23,881 bases of DNA from Candidatus Brocadiia bacterium (lineage in GTDB: Bacteria; Planctomycetota; PUPC01; DSUN01), in NCBI GenBank assembly GCA_016782825.1, contig JADHXT010000008.1, forward strand, positions 1 through 23,881, read 5' to 3'. The notes beneath the pieces were generated by a model. That model did not search any database and had not been told where the DNA came from. It saw only the letters and a program-made list of their open reading frames with translations. This document shows, piece by piece, positions 7,054-14,951 of this stretch. Numbering within the stretch: the stretch's first letter is position 1; the number at the start of each line of letters is the position of its first letter. The position numbers were made by a program, and so were the translations under genes.

Positions 7054-7998
7054 AGAACAGAATGGCGTGTGTTGGAGGTCGCCGGCGAGCGCGCGGGTGT
7101 AGGCCCGGCGTGGCTTCGCCTGCTGCTGACGGCGTACTGCTTCTACGTGACCTTTGGCGGAGACTACAGCATCCCGTTGAAGGGCGGTTACATGGTCTGT
7201 GATCCTGGCGGCGGCGCCATGCTCACAGGAGGAGCCTATCCCGCAAGAGACATCTGGCCGCCAGAGATGCGAGATCAGATGCCGCCCAGATACACCACGA
7301 AGTTCCTGGCTGTGGTGGCCCGCTATGGGGTCACGGGCGACTGGGTGATCGGGCGGAGCATCCAGCCGGACGCGAACTTCCACTTCGACGTCATTGCCGG
7401 CAGTGAGTGGTTCATCCTGAACATGCGGCAACGTGTGTTCGAAACGTTCGCCGTGAAGGGCGCCTGGCAAGATGCCTTGAGGGAACGAGGCATCCCGGCA
7501 ACGACCGCGCTCATGCACCCGGAAGTGCCGTTCTTCCACGACTTCATGCCGTGCTTCGGCATGTTCTTCGGTGTTCCGCTTGCCGTCTTGCTGTGGCTGC
7601 CCAGAAGTCACTCGACCGCAGGAGAAGACCCCCGCCCGCCACGCGGAGACCGGCGAGTCAACCGGCGCGCCATGAAGTGGACTCTCGCGGCGTTGGCCGG
7701 CCTCGTGATCGTCCTCGCCGCGATTGGCCCACTGCTTCACTGGCTCCCGGAGGCGCTGGCCCCTGCGGCCTACGCGCCTCTTTGGCTCGCGGGTCCCCTG
7801 TGCTGGGTGCTCGACGGCGGCTTCGCTGTTCTGGGATGGATGCCGTTGGTGCAGACCGCCCCTCTCGCGATCTCCGTTGCCTATGTGCTCGCTGAGGGTG
7901 CTGTGACGCGCAGAACATGGAAGTGTCTTGTCGGCGGTGCTCTGTGGGTTGCGTCCTCGTTCTTCCCCATACTCGCAATCGTGACTCTCTGCTCGTAG
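7048..7998 (+). CDS. Multi-pass membrane protein of unknown function
   Basis: I do not recognise this 316-residue protein. It shows one hydrophobic segment near the N-terminus (about 21-38), then about 120 residues with no membrane segment that probably face the periplasm, then four or five hydrophobic segments from about 168 onward (including FGMFFGVPLAVLLWLP and WTLAALAGLVIVLAAIGPLL) up to the C-terminus. An Arg/Pro-rich loop (about 184-210) separates the second and third segments. No catalytic motif is seen. There is no clear ribosome binding site and the ATG lies in an intergenic repeat, so the true start may be elsewhere. Its stop is 5 bases from the stop of the convergent PQQ gene. The regular codon-position GC pattern and the helix layout argue it is a real gene. 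Confidence 0.65.
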   Translation: MSRTEWRVLEVAGERAGVGPAWLRLLLTAYCFYVTFGGDYSIPLKGGYMVCDPGGGAMLTGGAYPARDIWPPEMRDQMPPRYTTKFLAVVARYGVTGDWVIGRSIQPDANFHFDVIAGSEWFILNMRQRVFETFAVKGAWQDALRERGIPATTALMHPEVPFFHDFMPCFGMFFGVPLAVLLWLPRSHSTAGEDPRPPRGDRRVNRRAMKWTLAALAGLVIVLAAIGPLLHWLPEALAPAAYAPLWLAGPLCWVLDGGFAVLGWMPLVQTAPLAISVAYVLAEGAVTRRTWKCLVGGALWVASSFFPILAIVTLCS

Positions 7999-8003
7999 AT
8001 GCA

Positions 8004-11000
8004 TTACGGCACGAGGCGCATCTCGATGCCGCAGAGGATGGGGGGGGCCTTCGATTCCGGCGCTCGAGTGAGCACCACCTCGAGCACGTCCTTCACCGGC
8101 ACCCCGGCGAACGTGCGGACCACGGCGCGGCGCGTGCCGCCGGCGGCAGCGGCCACGTCGAAATCCCTGAGCACTTGCCGCCCGTTGAGCGCCAGCCCGA
8201 GGCGCCGTGCCTCGCCCGCCGTGCGCCGCGGGTCGGCGAAGACGAGGCGCACGGTGTAGCGCCGCGCCGCGGCGCCCTGGGCCAGGGTGATGCGGATGGT
8301 TCGCGCGCCCTCGATTCCCGACGCGGCCACCCACGGCAGCGGTCCGGCGGCGATGCGCGAGGTGTGGTGGCGGAAGGCCGATTCGGGCACGAGCTTGGGC
8401 TCGAAGCTTACGGGCACGTCGGGCGACGGGCCGCCCACGCTGGGGCAGTCGAGCCACAGGGTGCCGGCCGGCCCGAGGCGGTCGCCTGGGGCGCCGAAGT
8501 TGAGGCCGAGGCGGCGCACGGGCTCGGCCTTGTCCCACTTGGTGGCGTTGAAGGTCCAGAGTTCGACGGCGGGGTCGTGCACGAGGGCGAGCGACGTCTG
8601 GTTCTGGTAAGAGCAGGTGCAGGTGCGGGTGTAGTCGGGGGCGCTGAGGATGCCGCCGGCGGGGATGAGGTTGGAGGTGCAGCCGCTCTTGAAGCCGCCG
8701 AAGTTGCCCGTGCCGCTGTCGGTGGCCAGGTCGAAATAGCCGGCGGCGCCGGAGCGGAAGAGCAGCAGGTGCCTGCTCGCGATGGCGGTGTTGCAGCCAT
8801 ACATGCGCGTCCACGTCCACTCCAGCGGCTGGCCCGTGAGGGGGTGGATGCGCGGGCGCGGGGCGCCGGTGCGCAGGTGGTAGGCGTGGCCGGCGGCCTG
8901 GGTGATGGCGTGGGCGCCGTGGAGCATGGGCGGGCCGGTGTAGGTGCGTTCGAGGTCGGCCCAGAGGAGCGTGCCGTCGGCGCCGCGGTAGGCGGCCATG
9001 CCCTTGGCGGCTTCGTCGGGCGCGCGGTCGCGGGCGCGGCTGGTGGCCTGGAGCAGCACGTCGTGCTCGGCCGAGTAGGCGAGCCAGGTGCCGAACACGT
9101 CCTTCTCGGTCATCCACACCAGGCGGCCGGTGCGCGCGTCGAGGGCGTAGAGCCGGGGACGCGTGACGGGCGTGACGCCGCGGTGGCGGAGCAGGTCGAG
9201 CCGTCGCGCCGACAGGCCGTCGATGCAAAACACCTTGTCGGCGCCGATGGCCACGGCGTTGTGGCGGAAGCCGCGCGCGGCCGCCCGGCGCCAGAGCACC
9301 TGGCCCGTGCGACGGTCGAGGCCCGCGATGAACCAACTGCCCTGGGCGTAGCGGAACTCCGAGGGGAGGATGAACTTCTCGTCGGCCTTCGGCTTGGCCT
9401 TGCCCTTCGGCGGCTTGGGCGGCTTCCACTCGGCCGGCAGGTCGGGCTCGCCCGTGGCCACGAGCACGTCGCCGTGCACGGCCACGAAGCCCCAGAAGGG
9501 CGCCTTGTCGCGTCCCAGCGGCGGGAGGGCAAACTCCGCGAGCGTGCGGCCCGTGGCCGGGTCGAGGCGCACGCACTTGCGCCCGATGGCCACGTAGATG
9601 CTGTCGGGCGTGGAGGCGTAGTTGCTGCCGATGCCGCCGGCGCCGGGCTGGTGGGCGGTGTTGTTGTAGTAGGTGCCGAGGCCCTCGAGGCGGCGCTCCC
9701 ACAGCAGGCGGCCAGTGTAGGCGTCGGTGGCGCGGAGCATGTCGGCGCCTTCGATGAAGAGCCGCCCGCCCACCACGTGGGGCGACGGGCCGTGGCCGTG
9801 GCGCGGCAGCACGCCTTCGTGGGACGGGCCGCCGAACCACAGCAGGCCCAGCGGCAGCCGCACCCGCTCGTCGGGCGACACGGCGGAGTTCGTCGCGTCG
9901 CGGTATTGGTGCGTCCAGTCGGCCGAGCCCGGCAGGGCGCCCTCGCGCACCAGCAGGCCGAAGCCGCCCCTGAACGCCACCGCCGGCCGCGCCACGTCGC
10001 CCCCCGTGGCCCAGCGCGAGAAGCGCCGACGCTGGAGCCAGGCCACTGGTACGCACAGCGTGCCCCCGTAGGGCCGGAGCGCCGCGAGGACGTGCTGCGC
10101 CGGCACCTGCTTTTCCAGAGCGCGCAGGTCGTGGGCCACCACGAGGCCCGCGAAGTAGGGCGGCAGGGCGGCCTGCGCGGCGCTGGCCTGCACGATGGCC
10201 ACGCGGCGGCCGTAGACGCCGGCGGCGTCGAGCCGGCGGCGGGCGGCGAGTGCCTTGACCGCGTCGGGCTCGAAGGCCACCACGTGGAGCTTCGACAGGC
10301 GGACGAGTTCGTCGGCCACGCGGCCCTCGCCGAGGCCGAGGAGCAGGCAGTAGCCTTCGGTGGCGCCCGTCTGCTCGAGGATGGCCTTCGCCTTCCGCGT
10401 GGAGTCGGCGTCGGCCGGCGCCATGGGCTTCTGCGGGGGCGGGATGTCGCCGCTGAGGCCGAGGTCGAAGCTCACGTCGGAGCTGCTGCCGCTCCGCTGG
10501 TGTACCTCCACGGCCAGCACGTTGCGGCCCGGACGCAGCGCGCTGGCGGGCGCGGCGAGGGCGTCGCTGCCTCCTTCGGGCGCGCCTGCGGCGGCGACGG
10601 TGTCGTGCCCGATGGGGCCGTCGGGCATGCGCGCGCGTACCACTTCGGTGCCGTTGAGATACGCCACGGCGCCATCGTCGGCCACCAGGTCGAGGCGGAG
10701 CGCGGAGTAGCGAATGCCGTCGGGCGCGACGAAGGCGTGGCGGAAGTAGGTGGTGATGTGCTTGTGGCTCTTCTTCGGCCCGAAGCGCACCACGGTGGAC
10801 TCGTCGCCGTCGCCGTAGCCCAACTCGGCGGGGCCGGAGGCCCAGGCGGAGTCGTCGAAGTCACGGGCGCGCCATGCCGTGCCGGGGTCAGAGCCATCGT
10901 CCAGATACTTCCAGACGGCGCCTCGTGCGACGAGGCGCGACGGCGAGGGCGGCATTTGCGTGGCGGCGGGCTTGGCGCCGAAGCAGTAGATGCCGCCCTG

Positions 11001-12314
11001 GCGGGTGACCACGAAGAGCCTGCCGTCGGCGGCGAGGAGGCTCCACACGTCGCCCGGCACGCGGGTCTGCCACGACGCGCGGGCCTCGGCGGCGCCATCG
11101 GGGAGTTCGATGGCGGCCACGAGGCCGTCGTCGCCGGCGCCGTAGAGCCGCGAGCCGGCGCGGATCATCAGGCGGGAGACGCCGACCGCGAGCTTCGCCT
11201 GCCAGCGCTCCTTCAGGCGGGTGACGGTTTGTGTGAGGGGGCGGCCCTTCTTATCCTTAAGCGGCTCGCCCTTGGCGTTCTTGCGGGCGACGGTGTGCTT
11301 CTCGGCGCCGTGGTGGTAGGCGACGAGGAGGCATTCCTTGCGCGCGCCGCGGAGGGTGAAGAAGCCATCGGCGTCCACCACCTGGGCTGCGGCGACGCAC
11401 TGCGGCTGCCCGTCGGCCAAGCGATAGAGGGGGCCGTGGTTGTGGAACCACTCGCCGCGTGCCATCACGCCGTAGCCGCCGGCGGACTTGCCGAAGGTGC
11501 GGTCGGCCACGCTGTAATAGAGAAACCGGCCGGTGGCGCGGTCGTAGGCGGCGGGCACGGTGCAGCCCCCGGCCACGAGCAGTCGGTCGCCGGCCACGGC
11601 CAGGTAGCCCTGGGGCGCCACGCCGGCGAAGGAGGGCGCGCCATGCTGCTGCTTCACATACACCGAGCCGCTGCCGCTGTTCTCCCAGACCACCTGGCCC
11701 GTGGCGGGGTCGAGGGCGTAGAGAAAGGTGCCCATGAAGGGCCAGATGCCGGCCGCGAAGTAGAGCGTGCCGTCGTGGACCACGGGCGCGCCCCGCGCCG
11801 GCCACGTGGAGACGAGACGCCCGTTGCCGAGCACCATGCCACTCGACGGCCCGGCGCGGAACTTCCAGAGCCGCTTGCCGTCTGCTGCCGCCAGGCAGTA
11901 GAGGTGGCCGTCGTCCGAGGCGAAGTACACCTTGCCCTCGTGGGCCACCGGCGCGAAGCGCACCGGGCCGTCGGCGTAGACCCGCCAGCGCTCCTTGCCC
12001 GTGGCCGTCTCGTAGGCGGTAAGGCTGTCGCTCGCCATGGACGGCACGAAGAGCAGCTTGCCGGCCACGATGGGCTCGTAGGAGGCGTCGAACTGGAGCT
12101 TGGCCTGCGTGGCCGGCCAGGCGGGGCGGGGCCGAGGCAGCTCGAGGTGCCACTGGAGGTGCAGCGTGGCGGCGAGCGACTCGGGCGACGCGCCGCCGCG
12201 GCTCGAGTCGTGGCGCCACATGGGCCAGTCGCCGCTTTCTGCAGGGGCGGCCAGCACCAGGAGAGAGAGACACAAGATGCCCCAGGCGGGGCATCGGGTG
12301 GAGCGTGGGCGCAA
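8004..12314 (-). CDS. Exported multidomain PQQ beta-propeller protein with methyltransferase-like and malectin-like domains
   Basis: A 1436-residue protein with signal peptide (about 1-27, core ILCLSLLVLAA). In order: a first PQQ/WD40-like propeller (about 28-450, with repeats such as YALDPATGQVVWENSG), a jelly-roll-like domain (about 460-625, AVWKYLDDGSDPGTAW to NVLAVEVHQRSG), a Rossmann domain resembling an SAM methyltransferase (about 643-750, glycine motif LGLGEGR at 659-665), a second propeller (about 760-1230), and a malectin-like carbohydrate-binding domain (about 1266-1436). A Lys/Pro linker (KPPKPPKGKAKPK) interrupts the second propeller. Three cysteines, Cys1212, Cys1232 and Cys1234, sit in a conserved-looking SGCTSNLIPAGG...CTC block. 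Translation probably starts at TTG (12314), with AAGGA nine bases upstream and no in-frame ATG before it. It is the last gene of a minus-strand run of exported proteins. I recall similar proteins from planctomycetes but no characterised function; glycan binding or surface scaffolding is inferred. Confidence 0.85.
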   Translation of the reverse strand: MRPRSTRCPAWGILCLSLLVLAAPAESGDWPMWRHDSSRGGASPESLAATLHLQWHLELPRPRPAWPATQAKLQFDASYEPIVAGKLLFVPSMASDSLTAYETATGKERWRVYADGPVRFAPVAHEGKVYFASDDGHLYCLAAADGKRLWKFRAGPSSGMVLGNGRLVSTWPARGAPVVHDGTLYFAAGIWPFMGTFLYALDPATGQVVWENSGSGSVYVKQQHGAPSFAGVAPQGYLAVAGDRLLVAGGCTVPAAYDRATGRFLYYSVADRTFGKSAGGYGVMARGEWFHNHGPLYRLADGQPQCVAAAQVVDADGFFTLRGARKECLLVAYHHGAEKHTVARKNAKGEPLKDKKGRPLTQTVTRLKERWQAKLAVGVSRLMIRAGSRLYGAGDDGLVAAIELPDGAAEARASWQTRVPGDVWSLLAADGRLFVVTRQGGIYCFGAKPAATQMPPSPSRLVARGAVWKYLDDGSDPGTAWRARDFDDSAWASGPAELGYGDGDESTVVRFGPKKSHKHITTYFRHAFVAPDGIRYSALRLDLVADDGAVAYLNGTEVVRARMPDGPIGHDTVAAAGAPEGGSDALAAPASALRPGRNVLAVEVHQRSGSSSDVSFDLGLSGDIPPPQKPMAPADADSTRKAKAILEQTGATEGYCLLLGLGEGRVADELVRLSKLHVVAFEPDAVKALAARRRLDAAGVYGRRVAIVQASAAQAALPPYFAGLVVAHDLRALEKQVPAQHVLAALRPYGGTLCVPVAWLQRRRFSRWATGGDVARPAVAFRGGFGLLVREGALPGSADWTHQYRDATNSAVSPDERVRLPLGLLWFGGPSHEGVLPRHGHGPSPHVVGGRLFIEGADMLRATDAYTGRLLWERRLEGLGTYYNNTAHQPGAGGIGSNYASTPDSIYVAIGRKCVRLDPATGRTLAEFALPPLGRDKAPFWGFVAVHGDVLVATGEPDLPAEWKPPKPPKGKAKPKADEKFILPSEFRYAQGSWFIAGLDRRTGQVLWRRAAARGFRHNAVAIGADKVFCIDGLSARRLDLLRHRGVTPVTRPRLYALDARTGRLVWMTEKDVFGTWLAYSAEHDVLLQATSRARDRAPDEAAKGMAAYRGADGTLLWADLERTYTGPPMLHGAHAITQAAGHAYHLRTGAPRPRIHPLTGQPLEWTWTRMYGCNTAIASRHLLLFRSGAAGYFDLATDSGTGNFGGFKSGCTSNLIPAGGILSAPDYTRTCTCSYQNQTSLALVHDPAVELWTFNATKWDKAEPVRRLGLNFGAPGDRLGPAGTLWLDCPSVGGPSPDVPVSFEPKLVPESAFRHHTSRIAAGPLPWVAASGIEGARTIRITLAQGAAARRYTVRLVFADPRRTAGEARRLGLALNGRQVLRDFDVAAAAGGTRRAVVRTFAGVPVKDVLEVVLTRAPESKAPPILCGIEMRLVP

Positions 12315-12421
12315 GAGAGGCCATCCTTCAATCCGTGTAGAGCGAACCCTCCCTGGCCACCTATTCTACCATGGGTGTTGGCGGAGCGGAAGACGGGATG
12401 TGCGGTGAGCCGGCCCGGCGC

Positions 12422-13051
12422 TCAGATCGGCCGCGGCTGCTGGTTGATCCAGAGGTGGAACGGCTGGAGGTTCAGCCAGCAGTAGGCGGCGGGGTCGGGG
12501 CTTCCGGCGCCCGTGGGCGGCCCGACGGGTGTGATGCCAGGGCCGATGGCACGTCCGTAGGGATCCACGTACCACTGCGGGCCGTTCGTGATCTTGATCC
12601 GGCGGTTGAGTTCGGCGATCCACAGGGGATGGAGTATGCGGATGGCGCGCTGGTAGTAGGGGTTGCTCCACGCGGCCTGCGGCGGCCCTGGCGGCGGCCA
12701 GGATGGCGGCGGTGGCGGCGGCGGGGTCGGAGGGTTCGCCACGGCTTGGAGGATGAACTGGACGAGCAGCTCCGAGTTGTCCACCGGGCGGTCCAGCCGA
12801 ATCTGGAATGTGTATTGGCCCGCACGCGGCGTGACGATGCGGGAGTTCCAGATCGACGGCATGGGGTCCTGGTCGGGGAGGAACTGCAACCCCGCCGGTG
12901 GGTTCAGCGGCGACACGGCCATGCGTGTGTCGAAGGGTGCGGTGATGATGAGCTGATATGTGCCCCGCAACATGAAATGGTTCACTCGATAGACCGAGTC
13001 GCGGGCACGTGTGTCCACCCCAAACACGCGGATCGGGTCGTTCTGTTCCAT
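12422..13051 (-). CDS. Small proline-rich protein of unknown function
   Basis: A 209-residue protein that I do not recognise. An N-terminal beta-rich part (about 1-110: VNHFMLRGTYQLIITAPF, AGQYTFQIRLDRP) reads like a small beta-sandwich. A proline linker (PPTPPPPPPPSWPPPGPPQ) follows, then a C-terminal part rich in aromatic and Pro/Gly residues. No signal peptide is evident, although its neighbours are exported. I chose the ATG at 13051 because it has AGGAGG seven to eight bases upstream; the frame stays open to 13114 but without a better site. It lies between the beta-helix and PQQ genes on the same strand (83- and 107-base gaps), so it may share their transcript. It could be a cytoplasmic hypothetical or a protein exported by another route. 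Confidence 0.7.
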   Translation of the reverse strand: MEQNDPIRVFGVDTRARDSVYRVNHFMLRGTYQLIITAPFDTRMAVSPLNPPAGLQFLPDQDPMPSIWNSRIVTPRAGQYTFQIRLDRPVDNSELLVQFILQAVANPPTPPPPPPPSWPPPGPPQAAWSNPYYQRAIRILHPLWIAELNRRIKITNGPQWYVDPYGRAIGPGITPVGPPTGAGSPDPAAYCWLNLQPFHLWINQQPRPI

Positions 13052-13106
13052 CGTGGCCCCTCCTTGATGTGCCGTGCGATCATCTCTTCCCCGTGCCGAT
13101 GATACT

Positions 13107-13122
13107 GCCTGCACGGGCAGGC
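13107..13122 (-). terminator. Hairpin after the beta-helix gene (weak terminator candidate)
   Basis: GCCTGC and GCAGGC form a perfect 6-bp stem with a 4-base loop, 13 bases beyond the stop of the beta-helix gene on the minus strand. No T-run follows, so it may equally be an RNA processing or pausing hairpin, or chance in GC-rich DNA. Confidence 0.25.
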
Positions 13123-13134
13123 GTCAACTCCCCG

Positions 13135-14934
13135 CTACTTGCGCCCCGGCCACACGTTCATCGTCGTTGCCTCTCTCGGCACCGTGCCGAAGGGGCCGGG
13201 GGCGAGGGCGCCGGGCGTGCGGGGCTTGCCCAGCAGGTCGTGGGTGATGGGGGCGAGCGGCGTGGTCTTCGGCGGCGCGCCCTTGACCGACCACGTGAGG
13301 GTGAGCGTGGCGCGGTCGAGCGTGGCCGTCACGCCTTTGGCCAGGTTGCCCGCCACGGTGCTCTTGCCTCGGGTCTGCTCCACGGCGTCCTGGCCGTTGG
13401 CGACGAACACGTTGTTGAGCACGCGGTGTCCGCCGCTGGTGATGGGCTGGCCGTAGAGCTTGCGGTTGGTCACTTTGCCGCGGAGGATGACGGCGGCTTT
13501 GGTGCAGCGGGCGATGAAGTTGTGGGCGAAGATCTGGTTCGAGCAGTCGTGCTCGTAGATGCCGCTGCCGTGGATGTCCCAGATGATGTTGTGGTCGATG
13601 AGGTTGGGGCGGTTGGAGGCTTCGATGAAGATGCCGCCGTGGTATTTCGAGCGGGAGCCGATGATGACGTTCTGCGTGCAGCGGCTGTTGTCGTTGGTGT
13701 AGTCCATCCAGATGCCCGAGCCGTGGAGCGTGTCGAGGATCAGGTTGCGGCGGATGAGGCATCGGGAGTTGAGGTGGGTCTTGATGCCGCCGGTTTCGTA
13801 GAGCCGCTCCACGTTGTGATAGGCGCAGCGGCGGAGCACGTTGTCCTCGATGAGCAGGCCGAAGTCGCCATGAACCCCGATGCCGGCGATGCCACACACG
13901 CCGATGTCCTCGAGGGTGTTGCGGCGGCAGATGTGGTGGCCCACGACGGGCGGCTGGGGCCACTTCCAAATCTGTGTGCCCAGGTCAATGCCCACGCCAT
14001 TCACGTGGCGCACCGTGTTGTCTTCGATGATCCAGTGGTGGCCGCGCCAGGTGGAGATGGCGCCCTCCTGCTGCATGGGGAAGCAGTTGCCCACCTGCTC
14101 CACGACGAAGCCCTTCACGCGGATGAAGCCGAGGCCCATCTCGGCCGGCCCGAAGGCGATGCGCTCGGTGGTGATCTCGAAGAGCCTGCCGTTGGGGTCG
14201 CCGCCGAAGGGGTGGATGTGGATCACCTGGGCCTTGCGGTCCACCCAATAGCTGCCCCTGGCTTTCGCCAGCGACTGCCAGCGGGTCACCTGCTCGAGGC
14301 GGCGGCCGTCCTGGAAGATCATCCCGCGCGGCAGCGTGTAGGGCAGCTTACCGCGGAGCGCGTGCGCCCAACTCATCCAGTCAAACTGCTGGCTCGTCAC
14401 GTTCGGCAGGTCGAAGGGGTTCCAGCGGGGGAAGTACTTCTTCGCCAGCGGCGCCTGCCAGGCTACGGGGGACGTCTGGCCGCCGTGCGTCGAGCGCGTC
14501 CACTTCTCGGCGAACACCTTGGAGCCTTTGATCACCGCCGTGGCTCCGGGCGCGGCTTCGTAGGCGATCATCTTCGTGGGGCTCGTGCCGCCGCGGGCCG
14601 GCTTCACGTGCTCGCGGTACACCCCCTCGGCCACGACCACGCGCTCGCCCGGCTGGAGCACCTCGGCCGCCTTGCCGATGGTCTTGAAGGGCCGCTCCGC
14701 CGTCCCCGGCCCGTCGTCAGTCGCCCGCGGATGCTTCTGATCCACATGGTAGGTCTTCGCGAACTCCGCCACCGCCTCCCACGTCTTGAACTCGCTCCCA
14801 TCGGGCAGCAGCACTTTGGGCGTGAGGCTCTTCAAGAGGAGTCCTCCTCTGGCGCGTTCCTGTGTTGCGCCGTGAGTAAGTGGGGCAGCAAGAGCTAGCA
14901 GAGCGAACGCTCCGAGGCACAGGCTTCCGTGCAT
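13135..14934 (-). CDS. Exported right-handed parallel beta-helix protein (DUF1565-type)
   Basis: A 599-residue protein with signal peptide (about 1-22, LCLGAFALLALAAPLTHGA). Residues about 71-110 match the DUF1565 start of a beta-helix (DGPGTAERPFKTIGKAA, then VVVAEGVYREH). From about 285 to 525 there are repeated short strands with Asn ladder-like turns (IIEDNTVRHVNG, LIEDNVLRRC, LIRRNLILDTLHGSGIWM, NLIDHNIIWDIHGSGIYEHD), the pattern of pectate-lyase-like right-handed helices. Such proteins bind or cleave acidic or sulfated polysaccharides, but no lyase active site can be assigned from sequence. The ATG at 14934 has GAGGA eight bases upstream; the frame runs on into the previous gene as a shadow. 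It follows the nucleoside hydrolase gene by 17 bases, so the two are very likely co-transcribed. Confidence 0.87.
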   Translation of the reverse strand: MHGSLCLGAFALLALAAPLTHGATQERARGGLLLKSLTPKVLLPDGSEFKTWEAVAEFAKTYHVDQKHPRATDDGPGTAERPFKTIGKAAEVLQPGERVVVAEGVYREHVKPARGGTSPTKMIAYEAAPGATAVIKGSKVFAEKWTRSTHGGQTSPVAWQAPLAKKYFPRWNPFDLPNVTSQQFDWMSWAHALRGKLPYTLPRGMIFQDGRRLEQVTRWQSLAKARGSYWVDRKAQVIHIHPFGGDPNGRLFEITTERIAFGPAEMGLGFIRVKGFVVEQVGNCFPMQQEGAISTWRGHHWIIEDNTVRHVNGVGIDLGTQIWKWPQPPVVGHHICRRNTLEDIGVCGIAGIGVHGDFGLLIEDNVLRRCAYHNVERLYETGGIKTHLNSRCLIRRNLILDTLHGSGIWMDYTNDNSRCTQNVIIGSRSKYHGGIFIEASNRPNLIDHNIIWDIHGSGIYEHDCSNQIFAHNFIARCTKAAVILRGKVTNRKLYGQPITSGGHRVLNNVFVANGQDAVEQTRGKSTVAGNLAKGVTATLDRATLTLTWSVKGAPPKTTPLAPITHDLLGKPRTPGALAPGPFGTVPREATTMNVWPGRK

Positions 14935-14951
14935 TCCAGGTTCCTCAGGTG

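Noticed and set aside
7998..8004. Bidirectional terminator between convergent genes
   Set aside because: Only five bases separate the stop codons and no stem-loop could be found across the junction.
5986..10056. 1356-codon minus-strand open frame
   Set aside because: Arg/Pro/His-rich shadow in a second frame of the same strand as the PQQ protein and antisense to three plus-strand genes.
7917..12485. 1522-codon plus-strand open frame
   Set aside because: GC-driven antisense shadow of the PQQ protein; composition is dominated by Ala, Gly, Arg, Val and Glu with no domain, and the opposite strand has clear propeller repeats and a signal peptide.
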